NCBI GenBank assembly: GCA_001466705.2 | Contig: LATX02000211.1 | Location: 1,674,001 to 1,738,000 of the forward strand | DNA length: 64,000 nt | From: Moniliophthora roreri | Lineage: Eukaryota > Basidiomycota > Agaricomycetes > Agaricales > Marasmiaceae | Reading direction: 5' to 3' | Shown here: positions 55,881 through 64,000 of the stretch, piece after piece | Layout: every line of letters starts with the position of its first letter | Position numbering within the stretch: position 1 is the stretch's first letter | Program-made: the position numbers and the translations under genes | The notes under the pieces: generated by a model | Databases searched by the model: none | Seen by the model: the letters and a program-made list of their open reading frames with translations, nothing else | Told to the model about the DNA's origin: nothing

Positions 55881-58017
55881 TCACATCCCATACGTTTCAA
55901 AAGCATCTTTAACACCGTCCCAGCCTCCAGGCAATCTGGGCTCAAACACCACTTTGAACGGCATAGGGTGCGCATTCGCAGATTCGGTGAACGCCAATGT
56001 GTCGATGGGATGCTTAGGGTCTTGTGAGGTATTGAATGCCCATAACGTTAGTGCGGTGTTGATGAATGTCGACCTGGGGCAGTTAAAATCTCAGTCAGTA
56101 CAGACTCCCAAGAGGACAAGATAGCGAAAACATACGCAGTAGCCATGTATTGTCCAGGACATACCCGCCTACCAAAGCCAAACGGGTACGACTTGACATC
56201 GTCACGAACTTTGCCGTCAGCGGTTAACCATCTCTGAGGGTTGAATCTCTCGGGGTCGGGGAAGTAGGCTGGGTCACGGCCGACAGACCTTGAGTTAGTG
56301 AATTAGCACTCGGAGCTTTGACTAGGTAAGAGAGGAAGAGTGAGCTTACCAGACGTTTCCGATAACAGTAGAGCCTTTTGGTATACAATAATCGCCCTGA
56401 ATGGAATCGTATGAGTGGAAGCCAGACAAGTAGATTTACATGAAACACCTACCCAAATAATATCTTTGGTCGCCTTGTGAGGGAATCCACCAGACGTAAC
56501 GGGTCGCCATCTAAAGCTTTCCAAAACAAAGGCCATAGTCTGGGGTAACATGTCCTGGTCCGCAAAGGTAGGTGCTAAAAAAAGTTCCCGCCACATCGGT
56601 AAACAAACAGCCAAGAACGAATAGATAGGAAAAAAAAAAACGTACGTCTATCTTTCCCAATAACCGTATCCAACTCTTCCTGCACTTTTTTCTGTGTCTC
56701 AGGGTACACAGTAGCAGCCATTAATGCAACACTAATCGCCGACGCCGTCGTATCACTACCAGCTCCAAACATGCTTCCTGCCAAATAGGCTGTCTCGTTA
56801 TCGCCCAGACCGAGCTCAGCTTGTCGTTCAATAAGGTATTTGCCGAATGAGCTAGGTACCTCTTCGCCGCGAGCCTAGTGTTTAGATTGTGTGTGTAAGT
56901 ATTGAATGGAGATGACAAGGGTGCGAAATGAACAAATTTCACCATCTTATCCCGAACTTCCTGTAATTGGCCCTTGAACAGTCCGAGCTCTTCGGCATGT
57001 CCGTCTTTCAGCTCTTTCAAGTAACCGGGGATGTACCTATAAAGTTAGGTATAAGGCTGTGTTGAATGATGGATACGGTGATTTGTTTTTTTTTTTTTTT
57101 ATAGAAACGCACCTCAAAAATGGGTAGACGTCCACCTTCCATGCACCAGGACGCATCGTAAATCCAAGTCGGGTAAGGCATCGATTGACTGCTTGAACTT
57201 CGGGATCTTCATATGATTTGGGTATCTTTCCATATGCAAGCGCCATGACAACCGAAGCAGAGTATCTAATGTTTTCAACGGGGTAAGGATGCACCGCCAA
57301 ACGGGGGTAAAGGTAAGATAGTGGGGCTAACCGTTTGGCATGGTCTTGATGCCTATCAGGGTCCTCGACAATATCAAGCATATGCTGACGAGCAGTTTTC
57401 ATGAGAACAGGCGAATAGGATGAGACGCTTTTCGGTTGGAGATGAGCATGTAGAGCACTAATGAAGGGACAGGGAGAGAGCACCCGTGAGTTTGAAGGAT
57501 TTCCCCCTCGCGGCCGGATGTGGACCCGGACCGCTTGAATTGAATGACGTTTTGCTCACCGACGGAGTTTTTTGAAGCGTTCACCAGCAGGTGTCAATAG
57601 CACCCTCATTCCGCCCGACAAAGTCTCTCCGGCTGCAATCGATAACGGCCTATCGACTAGAAAAGCCCCTTCCTTCTCCATGATGTCTACAGCTGCTTGA
57701 AAGCGACCTATGACGATGATGCGGTTGAACCCTTGACGCAACGTGAACACGGGCCCGTATTCTTGAGTCCATTTCTCGAATCTCCGGTACGCACTGTGCG
57801 AGAGAGTGTGTGTATATAAGTCAATGAATTAAAGAATCAGGGGGTGAATCACGCACAAAGCAGCCTCAAACGTGTTCCCAAATATTGAATCACTTGGAGG
57901 GCCCGGGGGAAGCGGGAGACCAGGTTTTTGCAGCCAGGCTCGTATAACTGCAATCAAGGTAACTGCAAAGACGAGACCAGCGATATTTTGAGGACTTGAG
58001 AGGAATTCTAGTATCAT
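55881..58017 (-). CDS. Cytochrome P450 monooxygenase
   Basis: A haem-thiolate monooxygenase, likely ER-anchored. Ten minus-strand exons: 58017-57857, 57793-57560, 57457-57332, 57265-57113, 57036-56943, 56874-56646, 56574-56453, 56396-56350, 56288-56136 and 56073-55881, giving 503 aa, a normal fungal P450 length. The N-terminus has a membrane anchor followed by the proline hinge PLPPGPP. The I-helix motif is AGSDTT (about 294-299), the K-helix ExxR is ESFR (351-354), the PERF motif is PDPERFNPQRW, and the haem loop is FGFGRRVCPG with Cys432. All key residues are present. TATATAAA on the minus strand about 85-90 bases before the ATG is a likely TATA box. It is convergent with the ICMT-like gene and may belong with the prenyltransferases. 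Confidence 0.93.
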
Positions 58018-59455
58018 GGTAGGTGGTCGTGGTAGGAGTCAGGGGAGGGGGTACAAGATCCGCGGGGGGGTTATTAGGCGGTGCTCCTTTTTCCAGCGGT
58101 TTTATATATCAGATTGTTATGATGACAAGGGAAAACAGAAGCCAGTAAAACATGGCGATCTCGGATCCTGAAAGGAGCATTTTAATTGCTTCTTTGAGAA
58201 GCTCTTGCGAAGCTCAATCTCGTTGCTTTTTTTCATTAAAACTGTAGAGCAAAGTAGTCAGTAATTTTCTAATGATTTAAACGGTTTTTTTTTTTTTGCT
58301 TTACATTGTGCACGTCGGCGACGTTTGCTGGTGCCGGTTTCGGATCCATCGAACAGTTTTCAAGCCCCCGTCCTCGCCCGTCGGACACGCTAAAAGTCTG
58401 TGGGAAAAATTTGCCTGGTTGTTATTTTTTTGCCTGCCTTTGGCAATTGCCGATGTCCTTTGCCGCCTCCCTCGCTCTGCATCTTCAAGTCGCAAAAGAT
58501 TGAACTTGCGGTCCGAGCGATACTCTACAAAGCTTGCTTGATCTCATACAGGCAGAAGTTCTGTCTCTGAAGCGTAAATTGACCTGGGCTCAGGGTATCA
58601 TCAATGGTCCAATCACAACGCGCAAAAGACGACAACATCGGGTTCTCTGTCCTTGGCTTCTGTTCATACTTGCTACTTGTGCAATGCGTACGGCCGGCTG
58701 CAGAAACCTCCGCATCTGACGGGGACCACTGTCGTTATGAAGAATCAGATAGTTTCCTTCCTTACTGCGGCTACCGCGGCGTAAGATGCTTGCTCATGCT
58801 GCTTCGGAACCCCGGAACCCTTCGAGCTCGTTTCAAAGAAGATTTCTTCAACCCGTATGGCTAAATCAAATGAGACTGATAGACACAGAAGGCAGGGTAT
58901 ACTGTTCTTTGACTTTCTTCAGCTCCGTACTCAGAGTCTGGACAAGTACTTCGATTCATCAATCAACTCGTATGAAAGCCCACAATCATCAATCTTCTCG
59001 GTTGAGTATTACTTTATCGGCTTTTTTCATTAAAAGAGGCTTGCACGTTGACATTGATGACGAACTCGAGGTGTTCGAACGTACGGCCATTACAGACCGC
59101 GTGTGTCGTCAATGTACACTCAGAAGCCTGCCGGGATCTACGTTTCCTACTTCTATATAAATTCGGTATTTGCTATCGCGACGCCATAGTCTTCTTTGCT
59201 TGGCAGTAAACGTGCGGGCAAGAAAGGCCACGTTTACTAGATTGTTCTCACTCAACACTGATCCGAGGGCCGTGATTTTGAAGGTGTCGAGGAAATACAT
59301 CCTTTTCATCTACCCAAAAGTTTCTCAGATACGTTAGCGTTGCAAACTTCACTTGCTCTAATTCATAGCATTTATCCGTACGAGTTTTATAATAACAATA
59401 CATTCCGAACGTAGATCATAACAGAAATGAGTTTTTTTTTTTTTTTTGTAGCCCC
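58018..59455. other. Intergenic region without a supported gene
   Basis: Upstream of the P450 gene (its TATA box lies near 58,101-58,108). Plus-strand open frames near 58,300-59,160 lack recognisable domains and consistent splice sites. Homopolymer T runs occur at about 58,286 and 59,430. Confidence 0.4.
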
Positions 59456-60302
59456 TTACTCCCACCTTTCGACAACCTTCCCAATCTTCACCGCAAACTG
59501 GATCAAATCTGTTCTCAACCCGTTAAAAAACCTCGACCACTCATCCAAATCAAAATCCCCTTCCTGCTCCTTGTGTTGATAACTTTCCACGATAAAAGCA
59601 AACCGCTCATACGCTTCGACAACATCTGCATACTCTGTTCGCAATTTCGAGTCGTTTGGTAGATAATCCATGCTTGCGACGATCATTCGACTGACTCTGG
59701 CTAACGCACTTCGACCTCGGGCAACTGCAGAGTCGGGGGCGACTGATGCGGCTTGCAAAACCTAATAGTAACAAAGGGCCGAAAAGACGTTAGCGGTGGG
59801 GGGGGGAGTGTGTCAACAAATGACGATATGGATTACGTACCGAAGCAAACGCCTCGGCCTCTGCTGGCGGCCTGGCCCCCAAGTACAAGATGATCTGGTT
59901 TGCGAGGAGATATGCTCTCCAAAAGACTTCCTTGTCTTCACCGGGAGGTATGGGAGGTAGTTGGGTCTTGGCTGTCAGTTCTAGCGATTTGAGAAGTTCG
60001 TCTGGTGGAAAGACAAAGGCAGGAGTGACAGGGTCTGGATCTGCGAGTCGACGGGTAGACGTCTTGAATGTTCTTCTAGTTTCATTGTTTGAACTTGGAA
60101 TCCACCACCTCTGAGAAAGACCTTGAATTGTTGAGAATCTAGATTCAGAATCGAGAAGAACATTTTTTCGCTGCTTACTGGGGATAATCCTCGTGGACAT
60201 TGATGAAATTCTCCTCAAAACACCCAGTCCAATCCTTCTCCCGGATAATGTGAGTAGTGAAGACTTCGGGACGCTCGCTGTCCTGGATATTGAGTGGAGC
60301 AT
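59456..60302 (-). CDS. Hypothetical protein, possibly mitochondrial
   Basis: Function not recognised. Minus-strand exons are 60302-59841 and 59761-59456, giving 255 aa, with a GT-AG intron that keeps the frame. The start chosen is the ATG at 60,302; upstream codons are not ATG. The N-terminus (MLHSISRTASVPKSSLLTLS, then GRRIGLGVLRRISS) is basic, Ser/Leu-rich and free of acids, like a mitochondrial targeting sequence. The rest is mostly helical with conserved-looking segments FVFPPDELLKSLELTAKTQL, FWRAYLLANQIILYLGARPP, SRMIVASMDYLPNDSKLR and WSRFFNGLRTDLIQFAVKIG. There is no membrane helix. It could be a fungal-specific mitochondrial protein. Confidence 0.7.
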
Positions 60303-62620
60303 TGACAGTTGGTAACAACGGGAAGAGCAAAAAGACACGAATTGTCACAGGTCACGCGCCGGTGTTACTCCAAAGGAAGGCGATGCTATTCTGTTCGCAC
60401 GATCTCCGAGCCTGTTCTGATTCTCATGGCTTGTCAACGGATCCAACAATCAAATCCGCCTGCTCCTCGTAGTCGTTGCGTTCTGTTTTACTCCATATTG
60501 CTGCATCCAATAGCCTAGAGCAAGAGATTGCCAACCGGATAAGTCAGCTATATTCTGTTAGACATCTACATCGGCAAAACCTGCAGAGTGGTATACCTGG
60601 TTCCAGGGGTATGTAATCCGGTTATAACTCGGTTATAACTGGGTTTAGTTATTATAACCGGGTTATAACCCCTGGAACCCTGTTATCTCACTCTGCTGGT
60701 TTTGCAGATGTACAGGCGGTCATACCACCCATGTCTTGGTACGTGTATCTTTTAACGAATGAACGTTCATGCCGACAATTTCCAGGTCGTCCTGCCTGAT
60801 CTACTATTTCCTACACAAACAGGCTTATTGCATCGGAACCGCAAGGTGGATGTGCGCAGTCCGAGTACTTGGGGCAGAGATAAGGGACTACGCAGGAATC
60901 CGGGGTCTCTGGGAACCAGGGAATCTGTTCCTTATTCTTTGATTTTAAGGTTCAACTCAACTTGCTAGCTCCTTTAAATACGCTACAAAACTGGCAGAGT
61001 GGTCGCTGCATCGTGTCACTCCATACCACGGTACTGTTCAGTTTCGTACGTTCCGATGCTATCAATTGCAGGTTTTCATCTTACGCCCCATGTCGTCAGG
61101 CTGTACTCAGTTTTTTTTTTTCATCCCCGGTTCTTGCACCACAAGTCAATGGGGCGGTCGTAGATCTGTTCCCAAGATAACTTTACAGATCGTTCCCGCT
61201 TGACCCGGAGAATGAATCAGGTGCGGGAGATGCCTGTTGGTGGTATTGTTTGGTGCGTCATGTTGGCGTTGTTCACGATGAAGGGAAGGCCCCCGACTCC
61301 GAGGCACAATCAGGTGCTTAGTCCACTTTTCGTTGTAGCCCCATGCCTGGTCCAAATCAACCAGCGCTATTCCGGCTCTTGGACTGCCTCCGAATCTCCA
61401 GTATCCGAACTTTGAGCTAAATTTCATTTTGTTCGGATGGTTATGGAATAGTGGCGCAATCTGCAAGCAAGTTGTCGTCATCATGATCGCACCGTGACAT
61501 TCGTTACTGCTAGACCAGGCACAGCGGTATCTTTATGGTCTCGTTTCTTCTGTCTTGGTATATCAATCAAGGGCTGCATCCCTTGATTTACGATACGACA
61601 TGACCATGCTTGCTATGAAAACTTCCCAGCCTACAGAGACTTGATATCAGAGCCGGTAAAGAGTCTAAACGTCGGTGATAGAATTGGATAACGGCCCAAT
61701 CAGGTTCTGAATATTTCAAGAAGCCTGGCAGTAGATAAGCCTCGGACACCAAAGTCGTTCAATAAGCCAAACTGTTTGTCAAAGCAAAGTTCCAAGAATA
61801 TTTTGCCTTTTCTTGACTGAGGATGCTTCAACAGTTTCGAGGCATGGTTGGGGCCCCCGAAAAGGAAATTCCGCGGAACTTGGACTGTCGGAAGGCCGTA
61901 ACCTTTGCGTATCGTAAAACTTCTTTTTTTTTTTTTTCCTTTCACCCACGACGAACTTCTCGCGTCGGTGGTATCTCTGCGCTACACTGACTTCCCAAGA
62001 ATGCGCTCGAAGCTCATTCAGCAGTCAATTAATATCCAAGTTTGGACTCGACGAATGGGGTAACGGGAGCCGACTTTTCTTTTGCCACCGAAGGATGGCT
62101 GGAAATCGTTGACACTTGCACTTGATGGTTGATGGATGGAGCTTCCATAATTATGGGGATGGGGATGGGGAGCAGTCACACGCGCGAACCTCACGCCAAG
62201 CTTGAATCCATCATTTTTGAACCATACGGAATGGCGCGATTTGGGCGCAATACCAAATCCTAGAGCCGTTCCTATTCTTTGAGCTTTGGTGCGTTTACTT
62301 TATCGAGTATCAGACTTTCGAAGAATAATGAAATGGTTCCAAGTATAGTGCCGACGATAGGAAACAAAAATATTTGACTTATCGGCACACCGTTTAACCA
62401 AATTCGATCCGACGTTTGAAAGCCTTATCATTCAGGAACATGTGGCCAGACCTCCCCCCCCCTCCAAGTATCCATACGGGTGGATCGGGAAGAATTCAAT
62501 CATGAGTCCGGCATAAAAAGCCATACTACCTCATCCGAGCTTCTTCGAAGCCCGTCGAGTAGGCCTCAAGCTCTACGACCGACTCTTGCTTCGTGCCCAA
62601 CGTATTCTTTCAAGTACGCT
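60303..62620. other. Long intergenic region with one MITE
   Basis: Apart from the MITE at 60,569-60,710, no element or gene is supported. Short open frames (for example minus strand 61,146-61,484) have no recognisable content. Near the right end a cataaaaag word about 105 bases before the OPT start could be a TATA element. Confidence 0.45.
60569..60710. mobile_element. MITE with about 44-bp terminal inverted repeats and TA flanks
   Basis: The left end (cggcaaaacctgcagagtgg and on to ggttccaggggt) is the inverted complement of the right end (acccctggaacc to ggttttgcagatg) over about 44 bp with a few mismatches. Flanking TA dinucleotides lie at 60,567-60,568 and 60,711-60,712. The centre has gttataac words, as in MITEs in the repeat blocks. 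It encodes nothing. Confidence 0.75.
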
Positions 62621-64000
62621 ATGGCAACTCTACCGACACTTCAACACGAGGCCAAGCCTCCAGTGTACGACGAGAAGGATGCCAAGGGGCCAAGACACTC
62701 AGACTCCTTCACTGACGAGAAGGTCCAGCAAACTGGTCCCTTGGATGAGGTCGAAGAAGTCTACGCGGATGGGCCACGTCTTATCGATCTTGGAGAGGAC
62801 GGGAAAGAGAGGCCTATTGGTGCGTTGTGCAACTGCTTTTGTCGACCCCCAATCTCATTTCATTCCCTATAGTATCCGACGCCGACTATGCCACCCGTCT
62901 GGTCTCCCTAGACGACGACCCTAATATGCCAATTTTCACTTTCAGATTATGGTTATTGGGTCTTGGCCTATCATGTTTCGGTGCTGTGCTGGGGCAGATC
63001 TTTGTAGGTCTTATCTCCTTGACGTCGTTGACATCCACTCATACCGGTTCTAGTATTTCCGTCCTCAAACGGTACGCTAAACCCTCCGCTCTAGCCCACT
63101 TGCTCTCCTGACACGTGGTACAGATCGACGTCAGTATTTTGTTCCTTCAGGTTAGTTTCAGTTTCTCTGAGAAAGTGGTTCCCATCCTGATAAGACCTGT
63201 AGATCATCTCGTGGATCCTTGGAAGGGTAAGCCTCGGCAAAATGTCTGTAAAACACACAGTCTGACACCACCTCTAGGCGCTCGAGGAAGTGCTACCAGG
63301 ACCAAATCCTTCCGCAAGGTTTAGAACATCCGACAACGCATTCTGGCGATTCTTGAATCCTGGCCCGTTCAGTAAGAACATCTCTTTAAATCCGAGCTTA
63401 ATTTAACGTCGTCTAATCTTCATGTACAGGCCTCAAAGAGCATGTCGGAATTACAATCATGTCTTCAACGGCGTCTGCGTCAGCAAAAGCTATCAGCATC
63501 TTTGCTGCTCAAGATTTGTACTATAACGTACGACCGAATGCTGGCGTTGGAATTTTCACGTAAGTTGGCGTTGACATGACACGTAGATTACGTCACTGAG
63601 ACATCGACAGTTTGATTTCAACACAGCTGATTGGTTATGGCATGGCTGGTGAGATTTCCTTAAAAGATCTCGAAATTCAATTGTGCCTGACCCCATATTC
63701 TATCTCAGGTATTTTGCGCAAGTGGCTTGTGTACCCAACCTTTGCAGTGTACCCACAAGTCATTCCCACTGTCCAGCTTTTCGACGCTCTGCACAGAGGT
63801 CATGAAGCGATAGGCCAGAAGAAGCGTCTCAAGTTCTTCTGGATAGTATTCATTGCTATATTCATTTGGGAATGGTTCCCCGTAAGTCATATTACCTCTT
63901 GGTTTTAATTCCAGGGCACTCATAACCTCAGTACAGGAATACATTGCACCGTAAGTACAACCAGAGCCGTAATTAGTGGGACTTCTCTCAATACCTTCCA
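62621..64000 (+). CDS. OPT-family oligopeptide transporter, 5' part; runs off the right edge
   Basis: Proton-coupled uptake of small peptides at the plasma membrane. Exons are 62621-62819, 62873-63003, 63054-63071, 63124-63150, 63203-63226, 63278-63371, 63430-63559, 63611-63648, 63709-63881 and 63937-63950, continuing beyond the window. The cytosolic N-terminus starts MATLPTL and contains EVYADGPRLIDLGEDGKERP. The first helix WLLGLGLSCFGAVLGQIF follows, then YFRPQT, the typical ALEEVLPGPNPSARF, HVGITIMSSTASASAKAISI and FAAQDLYYN, all characteristic of the family. Later exons add VYPTFAVYPQVIPTVQLFDA and FFWIVFIAIFIWEWFPEYIAP. Unlike the paralogue at the left edge, frame and splice sites are intact, so it is probably functional. 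Very short exons (18-27 nt) are a shared feature of both copies. Confidence 0.92.

Noticed and set aside
58296..59160. Overlapping plus-strand open frames upstream of the P450 gene
   Set aside because: No family recognised and no consistent exon structure; several mutually overlapping frames suggest chance.
59790..60338. Longer start for the putative mitochondrial protein at 60,338
   Set aside because: That codon is GTG, not ATG; the first ATG in frame is at 60,302.
61146..61484. Minus-strand open frame of 112 codons
   Set aside because: No domain, no plausible splicing partner, composition like intergenic DNA.

Overview
The window is nuclear DNA of a basidiomycete fungus, most likely an agaricomycete. 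The genes are dense with short (about 50-60 nt) GT-AG introns. The proteins are of fungal type: a Tsp2-like tetraspanin, an OPT oligopeptide transporter, UstYa/DUF3328 oxidases, a DMATS-type prenyltransferase and a multi-exon P450. The transposons are depleted in CpG, as expected after cytosine methylation and deamination.

Layout. 1-1051 (minus) is the 5' part of an OPT transporter with two lesions. 1664-1759 (minus) is an intron-containing tRNA-Val(UAC). 2172-2925 is mitochondrial ATP synthase subunit g. 3.3-8.6 kb holds the most interesting system: two divergent pairs, each with a small secreted-peptide gene on the minus strand and a UstYa-like (DUF3328) oxidase gene on the plus strand. The first peptide gene has five nearly identical phase-0 repeat exons, each ending in a Lys-Arg (Kex2-type) site. 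The second is a degenerate, single-unit relative. This looks like a dikaritin-type RiPP locus (ribosomally made, Kex2-processed, UstYa-oxidised peptide), duplicated as a two-gene module. An AsaB/CmcJ-like oxygenase gene follows at 9.9 kb. Housekeeping genes follow: a tetraspanin (11.4-12.9 kb), the mitochondrial phosphate carrier (13.3-14.5 kb, minus) and a coiled-coil protein (15.1-15.8 kb, minus).

16.6-35.2 kb and 38.4-51.4 kb are transposon-derived. In the first block a decayed repeat contains a Mutator-like element with long terminal inverted repeats and a 9-bp target duplication. That element contains a complete chromovirus-type Ty3/gypsy element with 438-bp LTRs and a GTGAG duplication, and the gypsy integrase is itself split by a TA-flanked mariner-like element. 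Three of the four single-N positions are flanked by exact 733, 1177 and 835-bp direct repeats. These are almost certainly assembly artefacts from unmerged contig ends, not real duplications.

Two copies of a DMATS-type aromatic prenyltransferase gene (35.9-37.9 and 52.1-54.1 kb, same strand, same eight-exon structure) lie on either side of the second transposon block. They are followed by an ICMT/DUF1295-like membrane methyltransferase gene (54.9-55.7 kb) and a cytochrome P450 gene (55.9-58.0 kb, minus). Together these could form a prenylated secondary-metabolite cluster. A 255-aa putative mitochondrial protein (59.5-60.3 kb) and the start of a second, intact-looking OPT transporter gene (62.6 kb to the edge) close the window.
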